The position numbers and the translations under genes are program-made. A stretch of DNA of 64,000 bases. Origin: Microbacterium hatanonis. GTDB taxonomy: Bacteria > Actinomycetota > Actinomycetes > Actinomycetales > Microbacteriaceae. The stretch covers positions 992,001 to 1,056,000 of the forward strand of contig NZ_VRSV01000002.1 of NCBI RefSeq assembly GCF_008017415.1, read 5' to 3'. The notes below the pieces were generated by a model. It searched no databases and had not been told where the DNA came from. It saw nothing but the letters and a program-made list of their open reading frames with translations. This document shows, piece after piece, positions 45,195-54,498 of this stretch. How positions within the stretch are numbered: the stretch's first letter is position 1; each line of letters begins with the position of its first letter.

Positions 45195-45761
45195 GTGGGG
45201 AAGACGTCGGATGCTGTCGCCGAGGGCGTCTCGATCGCCGCAGCGGCCGCACGGCTGATCGTGCGCAACCGCATCCTCGTCGACACGATCGCCGATGGCG
45301 GGCAGTTCGACGCCGACGCGTTCGGCGAGATCACCCGCGAGACGCTGCTCGGGCTCGCCGCCGAGCAGGAGCGCGCCGCCGACCGGGCACGGCGCTTGCG
45401 GCGCGGCGCCTGGGGGAAGTTCTCGACCTCGTCGGGCACGCACGACTACCGCGACCGCGACACCGCGAACCTGCGCCGCCGTCGCAAGCAGTACCTGGGC
45501 GTCGCCGCGGAGCTGCGTGCCTGGGCGGGCGACGAGGCCCGCGTGAGCGCGCTGCTCGAGAGCGCGCGCGATGCCGCGTGGGGCGATGTGGAGTCGAACC
45601 TCGCCCGCCGGCTGAACGTCGAGGCGATGACGGCCGACTCCGACCCCGAGTACGAGACGATGCGCAAGGCCCGCATGGATTCGCTCCGCATGATCGACCT
45701 CGCCCGGCTCGCGTCGCAGGCCAAGAAGAAGGCCCAGCAGGCGCGCGCCGACGGCGCCTGA
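45195..45761 (+). CDS. Hypothetical protein, 188 aa
   Basis: I do not recognise a family. The protein is helical and charged, beginning MGKTSDAVAEGVSIAAAAARLIVRNRILVDTIADGG, with a central arginine-rich segment. No signal peptide or membrane helix. The GTG start has AGGAGG 6 bp upstream and a TAGCCT promoter-like hexamer 18 bp before it, so it is a real gene. Confidence 0.7.
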   Translation: MGKTSDAVAEGVSIAAAAARLIVRNRILVDTIADGGQFDADAFGEITRETLLGLAAEQERAADRARRLRRGAWGKFSTSSGTHDYRDRDTANLRRRRKQYLGVAAELRAWAGDEARVSALLESARDAAWGDVESNLARRLNVEAMTADSDPEYETMRKARMDSLRMIDLARLASQAKKKAQQARADGA

Positions 45762-45768
45762 CGCTCGC

Positions 45769-45834
45769 TTCGGGGCGCAGGTCTCCGTTCGGGGCCCGAC
45801 ATTCCGCGCCCCGAGGAGAGGAACGCGCCCCGAA
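45769..45834. terminator. Bidirectional multi-hairpin terminator region
   Basis: TTCGGGGCGC (45769-45778) pairs with GCGCCCCGAA (45825-45834), with inner GGGGC/GCCCC options. It fills the gap between convergent genes and can serve both. Confidence 0.65.
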
Positions 45835-45839
45835 CCGGG

Positions 45840-46367
45840 TCAGCGTCGAAGCGCCGCCGGGCGCGCGATGTCGAGCGCCTCGAGCAGGTCGCCGAGGCGC
45901 CGATCGAGCTCGACGCCCGCCTGGGTGAGCTTGTTGAGGCCGAAGCTCGCCAGGTGCAGGCCAGGCTGCTCAAGGGTCAGGGCGACCTCGTCGCCCCGCG
46001 CGACCAGCAGCATCCGCACGGGCAGGTAGAGCAGGGCGGCCGGCTCGATCCGATGGATGCGGGCGGCCGCCGCCCAGTCCATGAGCCGGTAGCCTACGGC
46101 CGCAGCATCCCTTCCCGCCACGCTCAGGACCCGGCCCAGGTCGTCGGTCGGCAGTCGGACGAATCCGTTCGGCGCCTCCCAGGAGAGGCCGCGCACGAAG
46201 TCGTCCCACGGGGTGCGACCCTGCGCGACCGCGTCGAGGTCGGCGCGGTCGAGCTCGGGCACCTCGGCCTCGATGCGGGCGCGCAGCTCATCGAAGGGCG
46301 CGGCGACGCGGAGGGTGATGCGGCGTGCACCGTGCTCGGCGGTCTCGTCGGCGGTGCGATAGCTCAT
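45840..46367 (-). CDS. DUF302 domain protein
   Basis: A 175-residue cytoplasmic protein with the DUF302 segments ITLRVAAPFDELRARIEAEV and ARIHRIEPAALLYLPVRMLLVARGDEVALTLEQPG. Function unknown. The ATG at 46367 is preceded by a G-run; an ATG 9 bp upstream (46376) is equally possible. Confidence 0.78.
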   Translation of the reverse strand: MSYRTADETAEHGARRITLRVAAPFDELRARIEAEVPELDRADLDAVAQGRTPWDDFVRGLSWEAPNGFVRLPTDDLGRVLSVAGRDAAAVGYRLMDWAAAARIHRIEPAALLYLPVRMLLVARGDEVALTLEQPGLHLASFGLNKLTQAGVELDRRLGDLLEALDIARPAALRR

Positions 46368-46417
46368 TCCCCCCATGCTCGCAGAGCCCGGGCGCCCGAG
46401 CGCCCGTCCGCCCGCGT

Positions 46418-46473
46418 GAAAGCCCAGAACACCCGGACGAGCGCACGGTGCGCTCCGGGTGTTGTGGACTCTC
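46418..46473. terminator. Dispersed hairpin element, second copy
   Basis: This shares the arms and flanks of the 28055-28109 element (GAAAG..CCAGAACACCCGG and CCGGGTGT..TGGACTCTC), but the loop differs and folds as AGCGCA-CGG-TGCGCT. It lies between the tRNA terminator and the DUF302 gene. Confidence 0.6.
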
Positions 46474-46490
46474 GGAGGAAACAAGGGCAG

Positions 46491-46531
46491 AGAAAAAGGC
46501 TCCGGCCCCCGCTTTCGCGAGGGCCGGAGCC
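46491..46531 (-). terminator. Terminator of tRNA-Arg
   Basis: On the minus strand GGCTCCGGCCC pairs with GGGCCGGAGCC and is followed by TTTTTCT, a classical rho-independent terminator 22 bp downstream of the tRNA. Confidence 0.88.
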
Positions 46532-46552
46532 TGTCACTGTCTCAACACAGTG

Positions 46553-46625
46553 TGCGCCCGAAGGGACTCGAACCCCTAACCTTCTGATCCGTAGTCAGAT
46601 GCTCTATCCATTGAGCTACGGGCGC
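46553..46625 (-). tRNA. tRNA-Arg(ACG)
   Basis: A 73-nt cloverleaf: acceptor GCGCCCG/CGGGCGC with discriminator A, D arm GCTC..GAGC, anticodon arm TCTGA-CTACGGA-TCAGA with anticodon ACG, and T arm AGGGG-TTCGAGT-CCCTT. CCA is not encoded. The remaining 46368-46712 gap holds only the hairpins listed. Confidence 0.97.
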
Positions 46626-46712
46626 GCGACCCCCAACACGAAACGGTGCGGGGGCCTCGAGCGAGCTTACCCTACGCAGAACGCGGTCGCGAATCGAGAC
46701 GGCACCGACGGC

Positions 46713-48248
46713 TCACTCGTGCTGCGGGAAGCCCAGGTTCAGGCCGCCGTGCGAGGGATCGAGCCAGCGCGAGGTGACCGCCTTCTCCTGCGTGAAGAAG
46801 TCGAACCCGTGCGTGCCGTAGGCCTTCGCGTCGCCGAACAGCGACGCCTTCCAGCCTCCGAACGAGTGGTACGCCACCGGCACGGGGATCGGCACGTTCA
46901 CGCCGATCATGCCGACCTGCACCTCGTGCTGGAAGCGGCGGGCGGCGCCGCCGTCGTTCGTGAAGATCGCGGTGCCGTTGCCGAAGGCGCCCGAGTTGAT
47001 CATCTCCAGCCCCTCCTCGTATCCGGCGACGCGGATGACCGACAGCACCGGCCCGAAGATCTCCTCGCGGTAGGCGGCCGAGGCCGTCGGCACGCGGTCG
47101 AGCAGGGTCGGTCCGAGCCAGAACCCGTCGGCGTCGCCGTCGACGGCGACACCGCGCCCATCGATCACGACGTCGGCCCCGTCACCGGAGGCCACGTCGA
47201 TGTACGACGCGACCTTGTCGCGGTGGGCGGCGGTGATCAGCGGGCCCATGTCGGTACCGCGAGTGCCGTCGCCGATCGTGAGCCTCCCCATGCGCTCGCG
47301 CACCTTCTCGATGAGCGCGTCGGCGACCGTGTCGACGGCGAGCACGACCGACACCGCCATGCAGCGCTCGCCTGCCGAGCCGAAGCCGGCGTTCACCGCC
47401 GCGTCGGCGGTGAGGTCGAGGTCGGCGTCAGGGAGGACGAGCATGTGGTTCTTCGCGCCGCCGAGCGCCTGCACGCGCTTGCCGAGGCGGGTGCCCGTCT
47501 CGTAGACGTAGCGCGCGATCGGGGTCGAGCCGACGAACGAGATCGCGCGGACATCGGGGTGCTCGAGGAGGGCGTCGACCGCCGTCTTGTCTCCGTGCAC
47601 GACCGAGAAGACGCCGTCGGGCAGGCCCGCCTCCTTCAGGCGGGCAGCCATCCAGTTCGCCGCGGACGGATCCTTCTCGCTCGGCTTGAGCACGACAGCG
47701 TTGCCCGCCGCGAGCGCGAGCGGGAAGAACCACATCGGCACCATGGCCGGGAAGTTGAACGGGCTGATGATCCCGACGACGCCGAGCGGCTGCCGCAGCG
47801 TGTAGACGTCGACGCCGGTGGAGACGTTCTCGGAGTAGGCGCCCTTGTTGAGCGTGCCGACACCGCAGGCGAACTCGATCACCTCGAGGCCGCGCGCGAT
47901 CTCGCCGAGGGCATCGGAGGTGACCTTTCCGTGCTCGGAGGTGAGGATCGCGGCGAGCTCGTCCTTCCTCGCGTTCACCAGCTCACGGAACGCGAACAGC
48001 ACCTGCGTGCGCTTCGAGATGCTCGAGTCGCGCCACGCGGCGGCCGCGCGCGAGGCGGAGGCGACGGCATCCGCCACGTCTTCGGTCGACGCGAACCGCA
48101 CCTCCTTCTGCACGACGCCGCGCGCCGGGTCGAAGACCGGGCCCGTGCGGTCGGACGAGCCGGGCCACGGTGCGCCGTCGACCCAGTGGTCGAGCACGAC
48201 GGTGTCGGATGCTGCGGAGGCGGGAGCCGCGAGTGCGGTGTCGGCCAT
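46713..48248 (-). CDS. mmsA: CoA-acylating methylmalonate-semialdehyde dehydrogenase
   Basis: A 511-residue aldehyde dehydrogenase with catalytic C296 in SAGERCMA. The segment ALGGAKNH replaces the conserved general-base glutamate of hydrolytic ALDHs, which is diagnostic of the CoA-acylating MmsA branch. It converts malonate or methylmalonate semialdehyde to acetyl- or propionyl-CoA. As the last gene of the pyrimidine operon it finishes degradation of both uracil and thymine carbon; myo-inositol or valine catabolism is the alternative but no such genes are near. Confidence 0.93.
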   Translation of the reverse strand: MADTALAAPASAASDTVVLDHWVDGAPWPGSSDRTGPVFDPARGVVQKEVRFASTEDVADAVASASRAAAAWRDSSISKRTQVLFAFRELVNARKDELAAILTSEHGKVTSDALGEIARGLEVIEFACGVGTLNKGAYSENVSTGVDVYTLRQPLGVVGIISPFNFPAMVPMWFFPLALAAGNAVVLKPSEKDPSAANWMAARLKEAGLPDGVFSVVHGDKTAVDALLEHPDVRAISFVGSTPIARYVYETGTRLGKRVQALGGAKNHMLVLPDADLDLTADAAVNAGFGSAGERCMAVSVVLAVDTVADALIEKVRERMGRLTIGDGTRGTDMGPLITAAHRDKVASYIDVASGDGADVVIDGRGVAVDGDADGFWLGPTLLDRVPTASAAYREEIFGPVLSVIRVAGYEEGLEMINSGAFGNGTAIFTNDGGAARRFQHEVQVGMIGVNVPIPVPVAYHSFGGWKASLFGDAKAYGTHGFDFFTQEKAVTSRWLDPSHGGLNLGFPQHE

Positions 48249-48272
48249 GGTGTTCCTTTCTGAGGGCGCTCG

Positions 48273-49595
48273 TCAGCGAGCGCGGGCGAGGTCGGTGAAG
48301 GCCTCGTCGTAGATGGCGGCGGCCTGATCGACCTCGGCTGTGGTGACCACGCAGGGCGGTACGACGTGGATGCGGTTCTCGGACACGAAGGGGAGGAGCC
48401 CCCGGGCGACGAGACCGCTCTTGAGCGAGCCCATCGCCGCGGCCGGGAGCGGCTCGCGCGTGGCGCGGTCGGCGACGAGCTCGAGCGCCCAGAAGACGCC
48501 CTCGCCGCGGACTTCCCCGATCACGTCGTGCCGTTCGGCGAGGGCGTGCAGAGCCGGGCCGATCGACTCGGAGCCGACACGTGCCGCGTGGTCGACGATG
48601 CCTTCGTCGGCCATCGCGTCGAGGGCGCCGATGATCGAGGCCGCGGCGAGGGGGTGACCGCTGTAGGTGAGTCCGCCGGGGAAGACCTCTTCGTCGAACT
48701 GCGCCGCGATCGGGTCGGAGATGATCACGCCGCCGACCGGGACGTAGCCGGAGTTCACCCCCTTGGCGAAGGTGATGAGGTCGGGCATGACGTCGTAGCC
48801 GTCGAAGGCGAACCAGCGGCCGGTGCGTCCGAACCCGGCCATGACCTCGTCGAGGATGAGCACGATTCCGTACCGGTCGGCCAGCGCGCGGACGCCGGCG
48901 AGGTATCCCGGCGGGGGAACGAGCACGCCGGCGGTGCCGGGGATCGTCTCGAGCAGGATCGCGGCGACCGTGGTGGGGCCTTCGGCCTGGATCACGCGCT
49001 CGAGGTGGCGGAGCGCGCGCTCGCACTCCTCCTCGGGGCTCGCGGCCCAGAACTCGGTGCGGTACAGGTAGGGGCCGAAGAAGTGCACGTGCCCGCGGGC
49101 GTACCGGTTCGGGATGCGCCGCCAGTCGCCGGTGGAGACGATCGCGGCCCCGGTGTTGCCGTGGTACGAGCGGTAGGTCGACAGCACCGTGTCGCGACCG
49201 GTGTGCAGTCGCGCGAGCCGGATGGCGTTCTCGTTCGCGTCGGCGCCGCCGTTGGTGAAGAAGACCTTCTCGAATCCGTCGGGCGCCCGTTCGACGATGC
49301 GTCGCGCAGCCTCTCCCCGTGCGAGGTTCGCCGTCGCGGGACCGATGGTCGCGAGGGTCGCCGCCTGCTCCTGGATGGCACGGACGACGGCCGGATGCTG
49401 ATGGCCGATGTTCACGTTCACGAGTTGGCTGGAGAAGTCCAGATAGCGGGTGCCGGCGTGATCCCAGACGGTGGTGCCGGAGCCTCCCGCGATCACCATC
49501 GGATCGAGCGCTGCCTGCGCCGACCACGAATGGAAGACGTGCGCGCGGTCGAGGTCCTTGGTCCTCGCGTCGAGGTCGGTCGTCTCATCGGTCAT
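48273..49595 (-). CDS. Class III aminotransferase (beta-alanine / 3-aminoisobutyrate type)
   Basis: A 440-residue PLP aminotransferase. K278 in ITFAKGVNSGYVPVGG binds PLP, with the upstream ILDEVMAGFGRTG aspartate and the STYRSYHGNTGA region. In the operon it would remove the amino group of beta-alanine or 3-aminoisobutyrate, feeding the adjacent MmsA. Start ATG 49595. Confidence 0.87.
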   Translation of the reverse strand: MTDETTDLDARTKDLDRAHVFHSWSAQAALDPMVIAGGSGTTVWDHAGTRYLDFSSQLVNVNIGHQHPAVVRAIQEQAATLATIGPATANLARGEAARRIVERAPDGFEKVFFTNGGADANENAIRLARLHTGRDTVLSTYRSYHGNTGAAIVSTGDWRRIPNRYARGHVHFFGPYLYRTEFWAASPEEECERALRHLERVIQAEGPTTVAAILLETIPGTAGVLVPPPGYLAGVRALADRYGIVLILDEVMAGFGRTGRWFAFDGYDVMPDLITFAKGVNSGYVPVGGVIISDPIAAQFDEEVFPGGLTYSGHPLAAASIIGALDAMADEGIVDHAARVGSESIGPALHALAERHDVIGEVRGEGVFWALELVADRATREPLPAAAMGSLKSGLVARGLLPFVSENRIHVVPPCVVTTAEVDQAAAIYDEAFTDLARAR

Positions 49596-49634
49596 GCGTC
49601 GCTCCTTCGCCCACGGCCTGTACCTCTACGTTCG

Positions 49635-49674
49635 TCGTTCGGAGGCCGGAGCGGAAGCCCCGACCCCCGAACGA
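49635..49674 (-). repeat. Hairpin in the binding-protein/aminotransferase gap
   Basis: TCGTTCGG (49635-49642) and CCGAACGA (49667-49674) can pair in the 88-bp gap. It may stabilise the upstream binding-protein mRNA. Only one short stem supports it. Confidence 0.35.
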
Positions 49675-49683
49675 GGAGGGTTC

Positions 49684-50835
49684 TCAGCTTCCGCCCTCTT
49701 CGAGGGTCACCTCGATGGGCGAGAAGCTGCCGCCCGTGATGTCGACACCGTCGGCCTCGAGTTCGTCGAGGGCTCGCTGGATGTACTCGTTCGAGTACGC
49801 GGTCGCCGGCGGTTCGGCGGTGATGAGGTGCGCGCCGGTCTCGTTGACCGCAGCCATCGCCCCGTCGACGGTCTGCTTCCAGGCCGCCTCGTCGATGATC
49901 CCGATGCCCGCATCAGCGGGCCAGATCAGCTTGTTCGTCTCGTTCATCATCCACAGCTCGTGGCTCGGACCCCAGCCCGACCCCGATGCGAGGGTGATGT
50001 CCGCGGCATCCTGCGGATTGTCGCGCGCGAACGCCCAGCCCTTCACCACGGCTTTGAGGAACGACACGGCCGTCTCGGCGTAGGCCTCGTCGGACTCGAG
50101 CCGCTCGGTGTCGGCCCAGATGGCGTCCTGCAGCATCGCTCCCTCGGTGTCCTCATAGCTGATGACCTCGAAGTCCTCGGGCACGTACAGCTCGCCGGTG
50201 TCGGGGTTCACGGTCTCGAGCAGCTGCGCGTACTCGTTGTACGTCATCGCCTGGGCTGCGTCGATGTCGCCCTGCAGGAAGGCGTTCATGTTGAAGTCCT
50301 GCGTGATGATCTGCACGGTGCTCGCGTCGAGGCCCTCCGCGGCCATCGCCGCGAAGATCTCCCACTCGTTGCCGAAGCCCCACGAGCCGATCCGCTTGCC
50401 CTCGAAGTCGGCCACCGAATCGATGCCGGAGTCGGCCCACGAGACCTGCAGGGTGCCGGAGCGCTGGAAGATCTGCGCGATGTCGGTGAGGTTCGCGCCG
50501 GCCTCGATCGACCCCAGCACCTTCGGCACCCAGGCGATCGCGAAGTCGGCGTCGCCGTTGGCGAGGGCGTCCTGCGGCACGATGTCGCCGCCGGAGGGCA
50601 CGATCTCGACGTCCAGCCCCTCCTCCTCGAAGAATCCCTGCTCGACGGCGGCGAAGTAGCCGGCGAACTGGGCCTGCGGCAGCCACTGCAGCTGCAGGGT
50701 GACCGGCGTGAGCCCGCCCTCGGATTCGGCGTCGGATGATCCGCCGCCGCCCCCTCCGGAGCAGGCGGCGAGGATGACGGTGGCCGACAGGGCGAATGCT
50801 CCGGCCGCGAGTGCGCGACGTGTGCTGTGCGTCAT
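49684..50835 (-). CDS. ABC transporter substrate-binding lipoprotein (NMT1/THI5-like, pyrimidine operon)
   Basis: A 383-residue lipoprotein with signal helix, lipobox LAAC (C25) and a Gly/Ser linker. The mature domain has the NMT1 pattern VTLQLQWLPQAQFAGYFAAVEQGFFEEEGLDVEI, typical of binders of pyrimidine-like precursors and related ring compounds. It is co-operonic with dihydropyrimidinase, so import of a pyrimidine or hydantoin is likely. It is preceded by an 85-bp gap. Confidence 0.9.
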   Translation of the reverse strand: MTHSTRRALAAGAFALSATVILAACSGGGGGGSSDAESEGGLTPVTLQLQWLPQAQFAGYFAAVEQGFFEEEGLDVEIVPSGGDIVPQDALANGDADFAIAWVPKVLGSIEAGANLTDIAQIFQRSGTLQVSWADSGIDSVADFEGKRIGSWGFGNEWEIFAAMAAEGLDASTVQIITQDFNMNAFLQGDIDAAQAMTYNEYAQLLETVNPDTGELYVPEDFEVISYEDTEGAMLQDAIWADTERLESDEAYAETAVSFLKAVVKGWAFARDNPQDAADITLASGSGWGPSHELWMMNETNKLIWPADAGIGIIDEAAWKQTVDGAMAAVNETGAHLITAEPPATAYSNEYIQRALDELEADGVDITGGSFSPIEVTLEEGGS

Positions 50836-50920
50836 GATCGTTCCTTTCTGGTACTCAGTGCGGTGGTGCTCGGGCGACCTCTCGGTGTGTCGAGGACGAG
50901 GGCGGGTCGGACGCGGCGCG

Positions 50921-51727
50921 TCATCGCGCGTCCGACGGGATGCGTGCGCGGACGATCCGTTCGAGCAGGGCCGTTCCGAGGTAGAACACGAGGCCGACGA
51001 CGATGCCCGCGGCCACGTAGGCCCACGCCCGCGCGTAGGCGCTGGTCGCGGCCGAGGTCGAGATGAAGGTGCCGAGCCCCCCGCGAGGGCCGCCGAAGTA
51101 CTCCGCGACCAGCGCGGAGATCACCGCGAGTGAGCTGGCGATGCGCACCCCCGTCGTCACGTAGGGGACCGCGGTGGGGAAGGTGACGGTGCGGAAGGTC
51201 TGCCCGGCGCTCGCCGCGTAGGCGCGCAGCAGATCGCGATGCACGGCCCGCGTCTGGCGCAGGCCACGCAGCGTGTTGACGAAGATCGGCACGAAGGATG
51301 CGAGCGCGGCGATCGCCTGGCGGCCGAACTGGCTGTCGGCGCCGAACATCGAGTTGAGCACCGGTGCCAAGGCGACGATCGGCACGACGGCGAGCGCGGC
51401 CACCACCGGCGCCGACATCGAATCGATGGGACGCCACTGCGACGCGAGCGCGCCCAGGAGGAGGGCGATCGCGCTCCCCACCACGAGACCCACGAGCGCA
51501 TTGGTGCCGGTCACGAGGGCGGCGCTCGAGATCGCCGGCCAGAACTCGACGACCTCGGCGGCGATCGCCGCCGGGCTCGGAAGGAGGTAGTCCGACACGC
51601 CTCCGACGGTGACGAGGAGCTGCCACCCGACGAGCGCGACGACGCCGACGCCGAGGGGGAGCAGTATGCGCAGCCGCGCCTCGACCGCGGGGGTCCAGCC
51701 GGTGCGCCCCGGTGCGGTCGAGGTCAT
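50921..51727 (-). CDS. ABC transporter permease (pyrimidine operon, subunit 1)
   Basis: A 268-residue permease with about six membrane segments and the EAA-like loop AYAASAGQTFRTVTFPTAVPYVTTGVRI. The start (51727) overlaps the ATPase stop. Partner of the permease at 52524 and the ATPase between them. Confidence 0.9.
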   Translation of the reverse strand: MTSTAPGRTGWTPAVEARLRILLPLGVGVVALVGWQLLVTVGGVSDYLLPSPAAIAAEVVEFWPAISSAALVTGTNALVGLVVGSAIALLLGALASQWRPIDSMSAPVVAALAVVPIVALAPVLNSMFGADSQFGRQAIAALASFVPIFVNTLRGLRQTRAVHRDLLRAYAASAGQTFRTVTFPTAVPYVTTGVRIASSLAVISALVAEYFGGPRGGLGTFISTSAATSAYARAWAYVAAGIVVGLVFYLGTALLERIVRARIPSDAR

Positions 51728-52524
51728 CGCGTCTCCGCTCCGCGGGCGGCGGAGTGCTCGGGTGTGCCGTGCAGGGCCGCCCGCACCGCGGTGACCCGTT
51801 CGAAGAAGGTGGCGTCCTCGCGCAGGGCGTCGTCGCGGTGATCGCCGAGCCGCACCTGCACCGTCTCGGTGATCCGTCCGGGGCGCGGCGACATCACGAC
51901 GACCCGGTCGGAGAGGAAGACCGCCTCGGGGATCGAGTGGGTGACGAACACCACGGCGGCTCCGGTGTCGGCGGCGATCCGCGCGAGCTCGCCCTGCATG
52001 TGCTCGCGTGTCATCTCGTCGAGCGCGCCGAACGGCTCGTCCATGAGGAGCAGGCGGGGCCGTTCCGCCAGCGCGCGGGCGATGGCGACGCGCTGCTGCA
52101 TGCCGCCGGAGAGCTGGTCGGGGTAGCTGCCGGTGAAGTCGGTGAGTCCGACGAGATCGGCGAGCTCCGCGACCCGTGTGCGGCGCGCGGAGCCGCCGAC
52201 GCCGTGGAGTTCGAGGGGCAGCGCGATGTTGTCGGCGACCGTCCGCCAGGGGAGGAGCCCTGCCTGCTGGAAGGCGATCCCGTACTCCTGGTCGCGCCGC
52301 GCGCGCTCCGCGCTCTTCCCGAAGACCTCGATCGTTCCCGAGGTGGGCGCGTCGAGGTCGGCGATGAGACGCAGGAGCGTGGACTTGCCGCATCCCGACG
52401 GCCCGATGAGCGAGACGAACTCGCCCTCCGCGACGGTGAGGTCGGCGCCCGCGAGCGCTGTGACCTGGCCGTCCCGGGTGTCGAACGTCTTCGACACCCC
52501 CGTGATCTGCACCGCTGCGGTCAT
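51724..52524 (-). CDS. ABC transporter ATP-binding protein (pyrimidine operon)
   Basis: A 266-residue ATPase: Walker A GPSGCGKST near residues 43-51, Q-loop AFQQAGLLPW, signature LSGGMQQR, Walker B LLLMDEPFGALD and FVTHS. It is coupled on both sides by ATGA overlaps to the two permeases. Start ATG 52524; upstream readings lack a site. Confidence 0.92.
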   Translation of the reverse strand: MTAAVQITGVSKTFDTRDGQVTALAGADLTVAEGEFVSLIGPSGCGKSTLLRLIADLDAPTSGTIEVFGKSAERARRDQEYGIAFQQAGLLPWRTVADNIALPLELHGVGGSARRTRVAELADLVGLTDFTGSYPDQLSGGMQQRVAIARALAERPRLLLMDEPFGALDEMTREHMQGELARIAADTGAAVVFVTHSIPEAVFLSDRVVVMSPRPGRITETVQVRLGDHRDDALREDATFFERVTAVRAALHGTPEHSAARGAETR

Positions 52525-53477
52525 CAGAGCGCCTCCCCGCGTCGAAAGTTCTTCAGCGTCACGCCCAGCAGCGCGACGGATCCGGCGGCGACCAGCCCGA
52601 GCGCGACCGCGCCGAAGATCGGCCCCCACGCCTTCGCCGGGTCACCCGAAGCCTGGCCGGCGAACTGCACCAGGAGGCGCCCGATCCCGCCCTGGAGGCC
52701 GGTGGACACCTCCGCGACGACCGCCCCGATCACGGCGTTGGCCGCTCCGAGTCGGAGCGCGGGGAGGAGGTAGGGGACGGCCGCCGGCAGGCGGAGGGAC
52801 CAGAGTTCGCCCCAGTACCCCGCCGCGTACGTATGGAACAGCTCGACGTGGATGCGGTCGGGCGACTGCAGCCCCTTCAATGCGCCGACGGCGATCGGGA
52901 AGAACGCCAGATACGACGCGATCAGCGCGACCGACATCCAGTCCTGCCAGTCGACGCCGCCGCGCGAGAGCTGCGACCCCCAGCTCTTGACCAGCGGAGC
53001 GAAGGCGATGAGCGGAACCGTCTGGCTCAGGACGATCCAGGGGAGGAGCCCCCACTCCGCCAGGCGCCAGCGCTGCATCACCAGGGCGAGCCCGACTCCC
53101 ACGACGAGACCCAGCAGCCAGCCGGCCGCGGCGATGCCGAGAGTCGTCAGGGCGCCCAGGGCGATCACGCCCCACAGCGGCGGGGAGTCGGGCGCACGGG
53201 TGACGGGTTCGGCCAGCCGCACGATCATGTCCCAGATGTGGGGCATGGCGAGATCGGTGGTGCGGGGGAGCACGCGCGTCCCCGCGATCACGACGCCGTC
53301 GTCGGGGCCGAGGAGCTTGTAGCCCTCCCACAGAGCGACGATCACGAGCAGGCCGGTGAGCCCCCAGCCCCAGGACGCACCCGTTCGAGCGCCCGACCCC
53401 CGGCCCCGCGGACCGCGCGGGCGCCGCGGCGCGGACGCGACGATCGTCGCTTCGGCGAAGTCGGGCGCGGGCGTCAC
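52524..53477 (-). CDS. ABC transporter permease (pyrimidine operon, subunit 2)
   Basis: A 317-residue permease with a 40-residue basic N-terminal tail, about six membrane segments and an EAA-like loop in ELFHTYAAGYWGELWSLRLPAAVPYLLPALRL. The GTG at 53477 overlaps the stop of the LLM oxidoreductase. As in the first importer of this window, two different permeases are present. Confidence 0.88.
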   Translation of the reverse strand: MTPAPDFAEATIVASAPRRPRGPRGRGSGARTGASWGWGLTGLLVIVALWEGYKLLGPDDGVVIAGTRVLPRTTDLAMPHIWDMIVRLAEPVTRAPDSPPLWGVIALGALTTLGIAAAGWLLGLVVGVGLALVMQRWRLAEWGLLPWIVLSQTVPLIAFAPLVKSWGSQLSRGGVDWQDWMSVALIASYLAFFPIAVGALKGLQSPDRIHVELFHTYAAGYWGELWSLRLPAAVPYLLPALRLGAANAVIGAVVAEVSTGLQGGIGRLLVQFAGQASGDPAKAWGPIFGAVALGLVAAGSVALLGVTLKNFRRGEAL

Positions 53478-54490
53478 GCCTTCGCCGTCACGTGCTGCTG
53501 GAGCGCGGGGATGACGGTCTCGCCGTAGACCCGGAGGGTCTCCTCCTTGTTGTCGTGCTGCAGGTAGCCGGCGAACTGGGTCACCCCGAGCGCGCGCAGC
53601 TGCTCGAGCTTCGCGATGTGCTCCTCGGCGGTGCCGAGGATGCAGAAGCGCTCGACGATCTCGTCGGGGACGAAGTCGACGTGGTCGTTGCCGGCCTTCC
53701 CGTGGGAGTTGTAGTCGTAGCCGGTGCGTCCCGCGATGTAGTCGGTGAGGGCGTCGGGCACCGAGCCGTGGGCGCCGTACTTCGCCACGATGTCGGCGAC
53801 GTGGTTGCCGACCATCCCGCCGAACCAGCGTGTCTGGTCGATCATGTGGGACCGGTCGGTGCCGATGTACATGGGAGCTGCGACGCAGAAGGCGATCGCG
53901 TCGGGGTCGCGCCCGGCGGCCGCCGCAGCATCCCGCACCGTCTTGATCATCCATGCCGCGATGTCGACGTCGGCGAGCTGCAGGATGAACCCGTCGGCGA
54001 CCTCGCCCGTGAGCTTCAGCGCCATCGGCCCGTAGGCGGCGACCCAGACGTCGAGCTCGGAGCCGCGGCTCCACGGGAACTGCAGGGTCGCGCCCTTGTA
54101 CTCGACGGGCCGCGAGTTCGCGAGCTCGCGGATGACGTGGATCGAGTCGCGCAGCTCGGTCATCGTCGACGGGCGTCCGTTGGTCACCCGCACGGCGGAG
54201 TCGCCGCGCCCGATGCCGCACACCGTGCGGTTGCCGTACATCTCGTTCAGCGTCGCGAAGATCGAGGCCGTCACGGTCCAGTCGCGCGTGGCGGGGTTGG
54301 TCACGAGCGGTCCGATCGTCACGCGGCGCGTGGCGGCGAGGATCGCCGAGTAGATGACGTAGGGCTCCTCCCACAGCAGGTGGGAGTCGAACGTCCACAC
54401 GTGCGAGAACCCGTGCGCCTCGGCCAGCTGGGAGAGGTGGATCACCCGCGAGGCGGGCGGATTGGTCTGCAGAACGACGCCGAAGTCCAT
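53474..54490 (-). CDS. TIGR03842-type F420-dependent LLM oxidoreductase
   Basis: A 338-residue luciferase-like TIM-barrel enzyme. Features of the TIGR03842 group are MDFGVVLQTNPPASRVIHLSQLAEAHGFSHVW (start), GPLVTNPATRDWTVTAS, CGIGRGDSAVR and NSHGKAGNDHVDFVP. F420 is the expected cofactor of this group. The gene is coupled between dihydropyrimidinase and the transporter. No dihydropyrimidine dehydrogenase exists in the operon, so this enzyme is the only candidate for the first reduction step; this role is inference. Confidence 0.85.
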   Translation of the reverse strand: MDFGVVLQTNPPASRVIHLSQLAEAHGFSHVWTFDSHLLWEEPYVIYSAILAATRRVTIGPLVTNPATRDWTVTASIFATLNEMYGNRTVCGIGRGDSAVRVTNGRPSTMTELRDSIHVIRELANSRPVEYKGATLQFPWSRGSELDVWVAAYGPMALKLTGEVADGFILQLADVDIAAWMIKTVRDAAAAAGRDPDAIAFCVAAPMYIGTDRSHMIDQTRWFGGMVGNHVADIVAKYGAHGSVPDALTDYIAGRTGYDYNSHGKAGNDHVDFVPDEIVERFCILGTAEEHIAKLEQLRALGVTQFAGYLQHDNKEETLRVYGETVIPALQQHVTAKA

Positions 54491-54498
54491 GGTTCCCC

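Noticed and set aside
53474..54490. RutA-type uracil monooxygenase
   Set aside because: It belongs to the same superfamily but has the TIGR03842 pattern, and the operon encodes dihydropyrimidinase and beta-ureidopropionase, not the RutB-RutF set.
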